The notes: generated by a model from the sequence alone, not told the origin. Positions 55,651 to 63,423 are shown, counted from the first letter of the stretch. The stretch is 64,000 nt of DNA from Aquitalea aquatica (GCF_013911085.1 NZ_JACERN010000017.1:62001-126000); one strand, 5' to 3'. Numbers and translations are program-made.

Positions 55651-56374
55651 TGCCCAGAAAAAGCTGATTGAAGCCCTGGAAGCTGGTGCTGCCTCGTTCA
55701 GCACCCTGGTCGAAAAAACTGGCCTGCCGCGTCACGAAATCCAGTTAGGTCTGGACCGCTTGGAACAGATCGGGGTTTCGAACTCCACCGTGGCCGGCAC
55801 CGTAGTGATGTATCACCTGTGCAGCCAGGTGAATGGGGAACGTGCCGTTGAAATGGTTAATGCAAGCCCTTCGGAAGAAGTCACATCAGTGTCGGACCAA
55901 GTCCGTGATCTGCTGATCAAGGCCGGTGATGCAGGTATTAGCCCTGCGGAGATTGAAGTGCAAGGAAGTAGGAACGCCAAGTACACCGCTCTGCAGTATT
56001 GGAAGCGAAAAGGTCTGGCCAGGCTGGAAGACAAGCGCTGGTACTGGGTAAAGCCGGTTGTGTTGGTTACTGATGATGACAAAACCGCGCCAATCGACAT
56101 CCCGGTAAAGCTGAAAGACGGCGCAGAAGTGGTCGGCCGCATCCGCTCACCGGCTCAAGAAAAGTTGAAGGTGACTGCAGATGCCGACAACAGCCATTCC
56201 GATCCCGTACCCCAGGTGCGCGTGGTGAGGATTCAGCGCGTTACTGCACGCCTGGAAATGGGTGGAATGTTCACCATCATCGGCTACGGCCAGGAACTGC
56301 TGGTCAACCCCGCGAATGCTCGGGAACTTGGGTATTTTCTGCTCAAGACAGCGGAGGCCATGCAAGCCCGATGA
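55637..56374 (+). CDS. Winged-helix phage early protein
   Basis: 245 aa. The N-terminal winged helix (LIEALEAGAASFSTLVEKTG, LDRLEQIGVSNSTVAGTVVM) is followed by a second small HTH (LLIKAGDAGISPAEIEVQGS, TALQYWKRKGLARLEDKRWY) and a beta-rich C-terminus. Domain order suggests an MarR-like or primase-loader-like DNA-binding protein; no firm family. Overlaps its neighbours at both ends. Confidence 0.72.
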   Translation: MHPLDAQKKLIEALEAGAASFSTLVEKTGLPRHEIQLGLDRLEQIGVSNSTVAGTVVMYHLCSQVNGERAVEMVNASPSEEVTSVSDQVRDLLIKAGDAGISPAEIEVQGSRNAKYTALQYWKRKGLARLEDKRWYWVKPVVLVTDDDKTAPIDIPVKLKDGAEVVGRIRSPAQEKLKVTADADNSHSDPVPQVRVVRIQRVTARLEMGGMFTIIGYGQELLVNPANARELGYFLLKTAEAMQAR

Positions 56375-56742
56375 CCGAGCTGGATGAAGCCACCAAGGCC
56401 AAGCTGCGGGCAGAGGTGGCACGGCTAGTGAGCATGGGACATGACCGGGCAAAGGCAAAACGGACGGTGTGGGATGACTACCTGGAAGACCCGTCTGCCT
56501 ATACAGCAGCTAAGCCGGTAGCCCCACCACTGGAACCGGAGCCGGAACCGGTCCAGGAGCAGGAAATACCGCCCCCAGCGCTGCCAGTCCCTGCTCCAGT
56601 CCTTCCCGGCCCGGAGCCACCAGCAAGACACAGTCGGTTTTGGGATGCAAAAGAGGAACCCCGGCTAACACCGGAATGGCTTGAGCGAAACCGGCAGCAG
56701 CTGGCGCAAGTGAAACGAATTGTTGGAGTAAGGAGCAAGTAA
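56371..56742 (+). CDS. Pro/Glu-rich small phage protein
   Basis: 123 aa with a helical N-terminus (ATKAKLRAEVARLVSMGHDR), a Pro-Glu-rich flexible linker (residues about 50-88), and a helical C-terminus (EWLERNRQQLAQVKRIVG). Start overlaps the preceding stop (ATGA) and its end overlaps the DUF3164 start. No function known. Confidence 0.7.
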   Translation: MTELDEATKAKLRAEVARLVSMGHDRAKAKRTVWDDYLEDPSAYTAAKPVAPPLEPEPEPVQEQEIPPPALPVPAPVLPGPEPPARHSRFWDAKEEPRLTPEWLERNRQQLAQVKRIVGVRSK

Positions 56743-57365
56743 TGCAAAACGCAACGCAAAACACCCCAGAAGGCTACCGCAAGGATGCCAAGGGCCGTCT
56801 GATCCCGGTTGAGTCGATTAAGCAAATCGATCTGGAACGGGACTCCCTTGTGATGGAAATCATCAATAAGGCCCTGGGCGTCAACAAGATGCTGGCCCAG
56901 TTCAAGACCACGGTTTTTGCCGATATCCAGGCCTTCATTGAACTGTCCGGTGAGCGCTACGGGGCAAAGGTCGGTGGTGCCAAGGGTAATGTGTCCCTGG
57001 CCACCTTTGATGGTCGCTACATGATCAAGCGTGCTGTCAGCGACACGCTCACCTTCGATGAAGGTCTGCAGGCTGCGAAGGCCCTGATCGACGAATGCGT
57101 ACATAAGTGGACCGAGGGTGCCCGCAGCGAGATCCGTACCCTGATCAATGACGCGTTCAACGTCGACAAAGAAGGAAAGATTTCAACTGGTCGCATCCTC
57201 AGTCTGCGCCGCCTCGAAATCAAAGACGAGAAATGGCAGCAGGCAATGAATGCCCTCAGTGAGTCGGTGCGGGTCCAGTGCTCCAAGTCCTATATCCGCG
57301 TGTACGAGCGCATTGGCGACACTGACCAGTACCAGCCGATCCCGCTGGATATGGCGGGGGTGTGA
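56742..57365 (+). CDS. DUF3164-family phage protein
   Basis: 207 aa. Begins NTPEGYRKDAKGRLIPVESI, the typical start of the DUF3164 family found in Mu-like phages (sometimes mislabelled sulfate transporter). Continues with LVMEIINKALGVNKMLAQFK and a conserved KGNVSLATFDGRYMIKRAV. Function unknown, but constant in the early region of this phage group. Confidence 0.85.
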   Translation: MQNATQNTPEGYRKDAKGRLIPVESIKQIDLERDSLVMEIINKALGVNKMLAQFKTTVFADIQAFIELSGERYGAKVGGAKGNVSLATFDGRYMIKRAVSDTLTFDEGLQAAKALIDECVHKWTEGARSEIRTLINDAFNVDKEGKISTGRILSLRRLEIKDEKWQQAMNALSESVRVQCSKSYIRVYERIGDTDQYQPIPLDMAGV

Positions 57366-57366
57366 A

Positions 57367-58179
57367 ATGCAACTAGACCAATCAACCAGTATGCAGAAAT
57401 TTGAACGCTGGGCTGACACAGAGATCGGCCCGCTGGAAGACGCACCTGCCTATATCACTAGCACCCGCTTGGCGCTTCGCAATATTGCGCGTGGAGCTTG
57501 GGAAGCCGCCCTTGCTGAAAGTGCGGAAAGGTCGGCGGCATTTCTACTTCTGTTGGCAGCCTGCAATCGCATTGAGGCTGATGCGGAGGAAGGTGAGACC
57601 GATGACGGCTTGGCCGTAACGATCCCGCTTGACCTGTGGCACCAGTTTACCGCCGCCCTGGATCATGCCCGCGCCCCGGACTCCGTGGAGGTGCAGGGGA
57701 TTGAGCCATACCACAGCACGATGCAGCTGGCCGAAATGGTACTGAGTGATTGCGGCCATTCGACAGTAATCAGTGATCGCCTACAGCGCAGGGTAGCTGA
57801 ACGCATCCAGCGCCACTTGGATGGAATGCAGGCTATGCCGCCTATACCTGCACAGCTAGCTGAAGCCCAAAGCCCTGGTGGAATTTACGCAATCCGTTAT
57901 CGAGACAACTTTGATGGTGAGGGTGACGTTGTCTACATGATTGCAAAGCGCCATGAGGATGGCTCATGGACAGAGGAAGATTCGGGAAAAAGGTTGTTGG
58001 AATACCAGGGTGACGAAATCTTGCAAGCATGGCCGCTGAATGATGCAGCTCCGCTTGTGTCGGGTGTTCCGATAGCGTGGCGAGATGCTATCAAACAGGC
58101 TGCCGAATCACTTGAGGACAATTACTGCCACGAGTCTGCCCGTCAATTGCGTGCTCTTCTCTCAATGAGCACAGAGTGA
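57367..58179 (+). CDS. Hypothetical phage early protein
   Basis: 270 aa from ATG 57367, immediately after the DUF3164 stop. Two parts: a helical N-terminal half (LALRNIARGAWEAALAES, AAFLLLLAACNRIEADAEEG) and a C-terminal beta-rich segment (GGIYAIRYRDNFDGEGDVVY, HEDGSWTEEDSGKRLLEYQG). No family recognised. Slightly more AT-rich than its neighbours. Confidence 0.68.
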   Translation: MQLDQSTSMQKFERWADTEIGPLEDAPAYITSTRLALRNIARGAWEAALAESAERSAAFLLLLAACNRIEADAEEGETDDGLAVTIPLDLWHQFTAALDHARAPDSVEVQGIEPYHSTMQLAEMVLSDCGHSTVISDRLQRRVAERIQRHLDGMQAMPPIPAQLAEAQSPGGIYAIRYRDNFDGEGDVVYMIAKRHEDGSWTEEDSGKRLLEYQGDEILQAWPLNDAAPLVSGVPIAWRDAIKQAAESLEDNYCHESARQLRALLSMSTE

Positions 58180-58298
58180 TGTTTGGCTTGGCATTGGTGA
58201 TCGCCGGTGTCGGATTGGGAGTGTGCTTTTCCATTCTGATCGCAGCAGAGCGAATTTGTAATGCCCTTCTATCGCAAGAGAAGGATTCCCAGCGATAG
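58179..58298 (+). CDS. Small single-pass membrane protein
   Basis: 39 aa, ATG 58179 overlapping the preceding TGA. One hydrophobic helix (FGLALVIAGVGLGVCFSILI) and a charged tail ending KDSQR. Too short for standard callers, but the stop-start overlap and membrane pattern support it. Function unknown. Confidence 0.55.
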   Translation: MFGLALVIAGVGLGVCFSILIAAERICNALLSQEKDSQR

Positions 58299-58352
58299 GA
58301 CCAGAAACATCCATTTAAAGCAGTTTTTTCAACGCAGTACGAGGAGAAAAGT

Positions 58353-58643
58353 ATGACCAAGCAAGAACTGATCGACAGCATCACCGAAGTCATGAAAACC
58401 CGTCACGACCGCGCAGTAAGCAAGGCTGACGCTTCGGCATTCATGGACTCCCTGGGCGATGTAGCTGCTGTGTGCCTAAAAGCCGGCGAGGACGTAACGC
58501 TACCAGGTCTCGGAAAACTGGTCGTGAAGGAAAAGGCAGCACGAGCTGGCCGTAACCCACAGACCGGCGAAACCATCCAGATTCCAGCCAAGCGGGTGGC
58601 TGCATTCAGCCCTGCTAAGGCCTTGAAGGATGCGCTGGAATAA
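58353..58643 (+). CDS. HU/IHF-family DNA-binding protein
   Basis: 96 aa histone-like protein: MTKQELIDSITEVMKTRHDR, LPGLGKLVVKEKAARAGRNP, TGETIQIPAKRVAAFSPAKA. The DNA-clamping arms with the conserved GRNP turn are present. Mu transposition depends on HU and IHF, so a phage-borne copy could make the element less dependent on the host. A small hairpin (ACCGCC/GGCGGT) lies just after the stop. Confidence 0.9.
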   Translation: MTKQELIDSITEVMKTRHDRAVSKADASAFMDSLGDVAAVCLKAGEDVTLPGLGKLVVKEKAARAGRNPQTGETIQIPAKRVAAFSPAKALKDALE

Positions 58644-58719
58644 CTCTGCGAAACCGCCGAGAGGCGGTCTGTCTGGCGTGGTGGCCAGGCACTGATGAGC
58701 AGCCAAGAGAGAAGGAAAC

Positions 58720-59427
58720 ATGGACAAGAAAACCGCGATCGAAAAGATCAAGAAATGCCTGGCACTGGCCAAGAGCGCCAACGAGCATGAAGCCGCTGCA
58801 GCCCTGCGCCAGGCTCAAGCACTGATGGAAAAGTTTGGCGTTGAAGACGACGACATCCTGATGTCTGAAGTGTGCAAAGACCATGTAAAGGCTGGTGCCA
58901 AGGCCAAGCCGGTGCAGTGGGAAAGCTGGCTAGCCGTCACCGTGGCCAAGGCCTTTGGCTGCGAAATTGTTTTCACCCGGTCGCTATCAGCAGGCTACTG
59001 GCTTTTCATCGGGTGTGGCCCCGCACCAGAGATAGCCACTTATGCGTACAAGGTGCTGCTGCGCCAGCTCAAGAAAGCCCGTGCTGAATATCAGAAGCGG
59101 GAATGCAAGCGACTGATTCCAGCCAGCCGTATCCGCCGCTCTGATCTGTTCTGTGAAGGCTGGGTCAATGCCGTTTCCAGCAAGATCGCCAAGTTTGCTG
59201 GCAGCCAGCGTAATACCGAGGCCCTGAAAGCCTATATGACGAAGGAATGCGCCGATCTGGAGAGTCTGGCCACCCGTGACCGGCAGGCTGGGAAAAGCCT
59301 CCGGGGTGGTGATGACGGCGCGCATTACGCCGGCTGGAAGTCAGGCAAGAACGCCCAGCTCAACCATGGCATTGGCGGCGCTGCTGACACAACCCTGTCC
59401 TTGGGTCATACCCCGCAACTTTCTTGA
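58720..59427 (+). CDS. DUF2786-domain protein
   Basis: 235 aa. The N-terminal 40 residues are the DUF2786 helix pair (IEKIKKCLALAKSANEHEAA and ALRQAQALMEKFGVED), followed by a DUF7168-like domain with WESWLAVTVAKAFGCEIVFT and the conserved ADLESLATRDRQAGKSL region. Frequent in Mu-like prophages; function unknown. AAGGAAAC precedes ATG 58720. Confidence 0.83.
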   Translation: MDKKTAIEKIKKCLALAKSANEHEAAAALRQAQALMEKFGVEDDDILMSEVCKDHVKAGAKAKPVQWESWLAVTVAKAFGCEIVFTRSLSAGYWLFIGCGPAPEIATYAYKVLLRQLKKARAEYQKRECKRLIPASRIRRSDLFCEGWVNAVSSKIAKFAGSQRNTEALKAYMTKECADLESLATRDRQAGKSLRGGDDGAHYAGWKSGKNAQLNHGIGGAADTTLSLGHTPQLS

Positions 59428-59437
59428 TGGTGTCGTG

Positions 59438-59866
59438 ATGAAGCTGACTAAAGAACAGAAACAGGAACTGATCGACAAGCTGACTACCCCATGGGGCCGG
59501 GTAAGCCTTCTATGTGATGGCCATAAAGTGGAATTGGTCGTGAAACTTTGCAGTGGCATGCGCTATCGCGTAGTCACGTATGTGGATGGTCGCTGGGAGG
59601 GTAAGTGGGCGTTGGGTAAGGAGGCATATCCCGAACAGAAATTCTTGAACAAGCAAATTCGTCCGGCTTGCAGAAAGAAAGATAAGGAGGCCATGGAGAA
59701 GGCAGTAGGCAAGCGCTACTTCAAAAAAATGTGTGCTGAAGAGCGTTACTGGACCGCGACCATTACGGTTTACGACATTACCTGGGCAAGTGGCCGCTCC
59801 GCTATCAACCACCTGTGCAAGGTCTGCGACTCCATCCAGATCGCTCCCGAAGAAGCCACTGCTTAG
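59438..59866 (+). CDS. Hypothetical phage protein
   Basis: 142 aa from ATG 59438. Strand-rich start (RVSLLCDGHKVELVVKLCSG, YRVVTYVDGRWEGKW), then a basic helical middle (ACRKKDKEAMEKAVGKRYFK). Similar small basic proteins are common before gemA in this phage group. No defined function. Confidence 0.7.
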   Translation: MKLTKEQKQELIDKLTTPWGRVSLLCDGHKVELVVKLCSGMRYRVVTYVDGRWEGKWALGKEAYPEQKFLNKQIRPACRKKDKEAMEKAVGKRYFKKMCAEERYWTATITVYDITWASGRSAINHLCKVCDSIQIAPEEATA

Positions 59867-59914
59867 AACCCGGTGTCGAGCCTGCGTTAACAGGCTCCGC
59901 AACGTGTTTTAACC

Positions 59915-60005
59915 CTCAATGCAGCCGTGACCGGCCAGCCCCGACCAACTTACTGGGGTGCCGTCCTCTGATAAAGCCGGCATGGCCGGTCACGCGTGCA
60001 TTGAG
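59915..60005. repeat. 23-base imperfect inverted repeat before gemA
   Basis: 59915-59937 and 59983-60005 are reverse complements with two mismatches (core CCGTGACCGGCCA and its complement). The 45-base centre holds a small nested hairpin (CCCC/GGGG). It fills most of the gap between two genes and overlaps neither. Confidence 0.65.
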
Positions 60006-60024
60006 TTTGACCTGGAGAAGAACA

Positions 60025-60441
60025 ATGACAGACAGACGCAAGGCGATGATCGCAAAAATCAAGATCGCCCAGCAGCAGCTGCAGATGGCTGATGACAGCT
60101 ACCGCGCCATGCTGGCACGCCTGGCCGATGGCAAAACCAGCAGCACAAAACTGACCCTGCAGCAGCTGGATGAGGTGCTGGCCGAAATGAAGCGCCTGGG
60201 CTTTGTGCAAAAGCCTGCGCAAAAACACGGCCGCCGGCCGCAGCCCAAGGACTCCCGTGAGGCCCTGATGGCCAAGATTGAGGCACAGCTGGCCACTGCT
60301 GGCCGGTCGTGGGAGTACGCCCAGGGCATGGCCAAGCGCATGTACAAGATCGAAAAGCTGGAATGGCTGGACTACGAGCAGTTGCATGGGGTGATGGTCG
60401 CCCTGGTCTATGACGCAAAACGCAACGGGAGACCTGCATGA
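60025..60441 (+). CDS. gemA: GemA-like (gp16/DUF1018) regulatory protein
   Basis: 138 aa. Characteristic N-terminus RRKAMIAKIKIAQQQLQMAD, SYRAMLARLADGKTSSTKLT, and a second helical half ending LEWLDYEQLHGVMVALVYDA. In Mu, GemA lowers host gyrase activity and modulates host gene expression. GGAGAAG upstream of ATG 60025; overlaps mor by 4 bases, as in Mu. Confidence 0.9.
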   Translation: MTDRRKAMIAKIKIAQQQLQMADDSYRAMLARLADGKTSSTKLTLQQLDEVLAEMKRLGFVQKPAQKHGRRPQPKDSREALMAKIEAQLATAGRSWEYAQGMAKRMYKIEKLEWLDYEQLHGVMVALVYDAKRNGRPA

Positions 60442-60896
60442 ACCGCAATGACCACGAAACAGCAATGGCCCGTGCTGCGCACTTGCTGCCAGACAATGCC
60501 CGCCAGCTCGTTGAGATGCTGACGCTGGCCACCACCCTGAAACTGGTAGACGCCTACGGTGGCACACACTTCCCGATCCCGAAGACGGCACGGCAGGAAG
60601 GACAGTATTTTGCTGCACTGGCCGAGGCTGTGGGGGTCGATGCAGCGACCAAACTGGTCAAGCGTTATGGCAACACCCGGCTATACGTGCCGAAGTGTGC
60701 AGCAGCGCTGCGTGCCCTGCGTGATGCCAGCATCCGGGCTGACTATGATATGTCGTGCGCTGAGTTGGGGCATAATGCCACTGTCAACAATGTGCTGGTA
60801 CCGAAGTACAAGCTGTGTGACCGCAGGATTGAAGAGATTTTGGCTAAAGCTGATGACCTGCTGCCTATAGATACGGCACAGGGCAGTCTGTTCTAG
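60438..60896 (+). CDS. mor: Mor transcription activator family protein
   Basis: 152 aa middle-operon activator. Dimerisation part LVEMLTLATTLKLVDAYGGT, the beta-strand FPIPKTAR, and a C-terminal HTH (NTRLYVPKCAAALRALRDAS, ADYDMSCAELGHNATVNNVL). Mor binds the middle promoter and recruits RNA polymerase. Last of the early genes. The AT-rich J-domain-like gene follows 10 bases later. Confidence 0.88.
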   Translation: MNRNDHETAMARAAHLLPDNARQLVEMLTLATTLKLVDAYGGTHFPIPKTARQEGQYFAALAEAVGVDAATKLVKRYGNTRLYVPKCAAALRALRDASIRADYDMSCAELGHNATVNNVLVPKYKLCDRRIEEILAKADDLLPIDTAQGSLF

Positions 60897-60906
60897 GAGA
60901 TATCAA

Positions 60907-61503
60907 ATGAAACGGCCAACCTTATATGAAATTCTAGAGGTTGAAGAAACAGCTACAACTGCTGAAATCAGAACTGCATCACTAGTTGTAAAGTACAAAT
61001 ATATGGCAGCTGGAAATCAGGCTGTATACAACCATGCTGTTGAAACGCTATTAAACGAAACAAAGAGGTATCAATACGATGTAAAAATTGGGATAAAAAA
61101 AATTGAAAAAAAAGAATCCAAGTTGAAAATTGCTGCTTTCATAATCCTATGGTCAATACTTATTGGTTGGAAAATTCATGAGAAACCTTGGGAAAACTGG
61201 ATGCGCGAAGAAGTACCTATTATTCATAATCCAACCCCTGAGGAGGATAGAAATGCTGAAGCCAAAAGCCTTTGTCTTTCCTCTATCGGTTATGATTTTT
61301 CAAGTAGTGGTGTTAATGAGCAAGGGGAGGCGACCAATCAGGGCTATCGCGATGTATTTCTATTCACTTGGCCTCACGGAAGCCTGAAGAGTGGGACCGG
61401 AATTTCTTTGGGAGCAACCTGTGCTGGAAGATACGGGCCGCCAATGACGATTTCGACATTAGTAGTTAATGGAGTATCTGTTATTTCCAGACCTCTACAA
61501 TAA
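60907..61503 (+). CDS. Membrane-anchored degenerate J-domain protein (probable phage moron)
   Basis: 198 aa. Residues 1-60 resemble a J domain: TLYEILEVEETATTAEIRTA at the start and NETKRYQYD at the end match helices I-II and III-IV, but the HPD tripeptide that activates DnaK is missing (KYKYMAAGN in its place). A single transmembrane helix (LKIAAFIILWSILIGWKI) and a C-terminal domain of about 95 residues with two Cys follow. AGGAG precedes ATG 60907. The gene is far more AT-rich than its neighbours (15 G+C in 61081-61140 against 37 of 60 in mor at 60481-60540), has its own terminator and splits mor from the lysis block. Function unknown; membrane exclusion or host interference is possible. 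Confidence 0.75.
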   Translation: MKRPTLYEILEVEETATTAEIRTASLVVKYKYMAAGNQAVYNHAVETLLNETKRYQYDVKIGIKKIEKKESKLKIAAFIILWSILIGWKIHEKPWENWMREEVPIIHNPTPEEDRNAEAKSLCLSSIGYDFSSSGVNEQGEATNQGYRDVFLFTWPHGSLKSGTGISLGATCAGRYGPPMTISTLVVNGVSVISRPLQ

Positions 61504-61505
61504 AC

Positions 61506-61535
61506 ACCGCCCCATTCATATGGGGCGGTATCATT
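61506..61535 (+). terminator. Terminator after the J-domain-like gene
   Basis: ACCGCCCCA (61506-61514), a 6-base loop, TGGGGCGGT (61521-61529), then ATCATTTG. It separates early from middle/lysis genes; the stretch to 61613 probably contains the Mor-dependent promoter. Confidence 0.75.
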
Positions 61536-61613
61536 TGTACCGAACCCCTTCCCAATCTGCCGACCTCCCGACATTCCCTACGATTGGCCTCATGTCTCGC
61601 ATGAGGAAAAATC

Positions 61614-62135
61614 GTGTCCCGTACCATCAATCTGATTGTCATTCACTGCGCCGCTAGCCCCAACGGCAAGGTACTCGGTTCCGCATCCAAGTCGGCCGCC
61701 GCCGTCATTGACCAGTGGCATGCCCAGCGCGGTTTCCACCGCCAGCCGGCTGCTATCGCTGCCTATAACCCCGATCTCAAGGCGATCGGCTACCACTTCG
61801 TCCTGGACGTCGATGGCACCAAGTCCACTGGCCGTGCCCTGGATGAAATCGGCGCGCATGTGGCGGGCCACAATGCCAACTCCATCGGTATCTGCATGGT
61901 GGGCACCGATCAGTACAGCACCGCGCAGTGGGGTGCGCTGACCAGCCTGGTGAAATCGCTACTGGCCAAGTATCCGGGCGTGCCCGTTGTTGGCCACCGT
62001 GATCTGTCCCCGGACCTGAATGGTGACGGCACGGTGGAACCCAGCGAATGGACCAAGACTTGCCCCGGTTTCACCGTTGCGGACTGGCTGGCTGCCGGCA
62101 TGAAGCCGCAGGCCAAGAACACCCTGGCCAGCTAA
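61614..62135 (+). CDS. N-acetylmuramoyl-L-alanine amidase (T7 lysozyme-like endolysin)
   Basis: 173 aa from GTG 61614 (GAGGAAA upstream). Amidase_2 fold: NLIVIHCAAS (first Zn His), GYHFVLDVDGT, IGAHVAGHNANSIGICMVG, VVGHRDLSPD (second His) and TKTCPGF (Zn Cys). No signal peptide, so it needs a holin for release. Hydrolyses the amide bond between MurNAc and L-Ala. Confidence 0.92.
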   Translation: MSRTINLIVIHCAASPNGKVLGSASKSAAAVIDQWHAQRGFHRQPAAIAAYNPDLKAIGYHFVLDVDGTKSTGRALDEIGAHVAGHNANSIGICMVGTDQYSTAQWGALTSLVKSLLAKYPGVPVVGHRDLSPDLNGDGTVEPSEWTKTCPGFTVADWLAAGMKPQAKNTLAS

Positions 62136-62314
62136 TGCACCGGCCACTCATTTATCTGCTGCTGCACGCCCTGGCAGCCCATCATCTGCCGTTATCCCGG
62201 TGGCGGGTGGCTGGGAGCCAGTCCACACCGGTAGGCCATCGTGGCCCTAGTGGTGTGGCCAAGGCCAGGCGTGCTGCAGCCAAGCGAAGGAACCGCCGCC
62301 GTGCAACTCGCTGA
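62135..62314 (+). CDS. Small basic phage protein in the lysis block
   Basis: 59 aa; ATG 62135 overlaps the amidase stop (TAATG). Hydrophobic start (PLIYLLLHALAAHHLPL) and a very basic tail (KARRAAAKRRNRRR). A possible holin partner or antiholin; assignment is by position only. Its end overlaps the next start by 14 bases. Confidence 0.6.
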   Translation: MHRPLIYLLLHALAAHHLPLSRWRVAGSQSTPVGHRGPSGVAKARRAAAKRRNRRRATR

Positions 62315-62543
62315 CATCCTCACCAACCCGGTTACCCAGCGCATGTCGCAAAGCAAGTTCTGCATTGCGGTCGCCCTGGTGGCAACCACCTTTTCCCTGG
62401 TTTGGGAGGTGGTCCATGGCCGTGCAACCGAATGGCTGTATGGCCTCTATCTGGCTGCATGGGTAACGCATGCCCAGGCCAGCAAGCGGGCAGCCATTGC
62501 CCGTGATGCCTTGCCCACTCCGGCAGCAGGAGACGCACCATGA
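62301..62543 (+). CDS. DUF2644-like small membrane protein, putative holin
   Basis: 80 aa from GTG 62301. LADILTNPVTQRMSQSKFCI, two hydrophobic stretches (AVALVATTFSLVWEVV and WLYGLYLAAWVTHAQ), polar tail. Resembles DUF2644 proteins of Haemophilus Mu-like phages. Two helices and the place between amidase and spanin suggest a holin. Confidence 0.68.
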   Translation: MQLADILTNPVTQRMSQSKFCIAVALVATTFSLVWEVVHGRATEWLYGLYLAAWVTHAQASKRAAIARDALPTPAAGDAP

Positions 62544-63148
62544 ATCTGTCTGTCCCGCTTATCCCTGCATGGGCAAAGGCACTAGCCATCGGGGCTGGCT
62601 TGGCTTTCATTACCTACCAGGTGCATCACCTCGGCTATGAGGTCGGGGCCGCTGACCAGAGCAAGACGGATGAAAAAGTCCGTCTCGGCCTGGTGGCTGA
62701 CTACGAGAAGCAGCTGGGTAAGTTCAAAGACCAGTGGGCTGCCGAGCTGTCCACGGCACTGCGCGACAAGCAGCTTCTGGAACAGCAAGCAAATCAGGTC
62801 GGTACGGCCCTGCTGGAGACCCGCGCCCAACTGGCCCGTACCCAGCAGCAACTGAAACAGGAGATTCCCCATGTCGTACAAGTTGATGGTGTGCACTGGA
62901 CTGGTATTGGCCCTGCAAGCCTGCGCCTCTATTCCCAAAACCTCGGCTACACCGTCGCCAGTGGTGGTCCGAGTCTGCCCTCAGCCAACCCCGGAGATGC
63001 TGCAAAAGCCGATCAAGCCGGCAGCGCCGGAGCCGGGTTATCACCCATAGACCTTCTGACGCACTCGGTGGATTACGGCCAGTGGTGCCAGAAGCTGGAG
63101 CAGCAGCTGGATGCCTTCATCACCCTGCATACGGAGAGTGTGGAATGA
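62540..63148 (+). CDS. Rz-like inner-membrane spanin subunit
   Basis: 202 aa. N-terminal signal anchor (IPAWAKALAIGAGLAFITYQV), then a long coiled-coil periplasmic part (DYEKQLGKFKDQWAAELSTA, LLEQQANQVGTALLETRAQL) typical of Rz. It acts with Rz1 to fuse inner and outer membranes at lysis. The Rz1 gene is nested in another frame at 62871-63050. The C-terminal 90 residues partly follow from that second frame. Confidence 0.78.
   Translation: MNLSVPLIPAWAKALAIGAGLAFITYQVHHLGYEVGAADQSKTDEKVRLGLVADYEKQLGKFKDQWAAELSTALRDKQLLEQQANQVGTALLETRAQLARTQQQLKQEIPHVVQVDGVHWTGIGPASLRLYSQNLGYTVASGGPSLPSANPGDAAKADQAGSAGAGLSPIDLLTHSVDYGQWCQKLEQQLDAFITLHTESVE
62871..63050 (+). CDS. Rz1-like outer-membrane spanin lipoprotein, embedded in Rz
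   Basis: 59 aa in an alternate frame wholly inside the Rz gene. AGGAG lies 7 bases before ATG 62871. MSYKLMVCTGLVLALQACAS has a lipobox ending at the Cys (LQAC), then a Pro-rich tail (PQPTPEMLQKPIKPAAPEPG), exactly the Rz1 pattern. The translated lipoprotein spans to the outer membrane and binds Rz. Confidence 0.88.
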   Translation: MSYKLMVCTGLVLALQACASIPKTSATPSPVVVRVCPQPTPEMLQKPIKPAAPEPGYHP

Positions 63149-63423
63149 CGCAGGAAATTGATGTCGCTAAAGGAATTTCCTCGCTGCAGGCAGCTACCGA
63201 GGCTGCTAGCCACCTGGCTTCCGAAGAAGGCAAGACCAGTACGCATAGCCAGGGTGACTTGATGGATGCCCTGGAAATAAAGGGGGCGGAACTGGCGGCA
63301 GTCGTTGGCCAGATCGCCCGGCTCGGTGGTGATGCCGAGTGTGCAAAAGAAGCTGCAAAACGTCTGTCCGAAGCACTGTACTGGGCAGACCGGGCGATGG
63401 GGGCCTTTGATGGATCCGTTTGA
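63145..63423 (+). CDS. Small helical phage protein, possible Acb2/Tad1-like hairpin
   Basis: 92 aa from ATG 63145, overlapping the Rz stop. The second half forms a helical hairpin: DALEIKGAELAAVVGQIARL then KEAAKRLSEALYWADRAM. The spacing and the terminal E-A-x-x-W-A-x-x-A-M recall the small nucleotide-sponge proteins Acb2 and Tad1, but this is pattern similarity only. Precedes the zinc-finger gene, overlapping it by 14 bases. Function unknown. Confidence 0.6.
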   Translation: MTQEIDVAKGISSLQAATEAASHLASEEGKTSTHSQGDLMDALEIKGAELAAVVGQIARLGGDAECAKEAAKRLSEALYWADRAMGAFDGSV

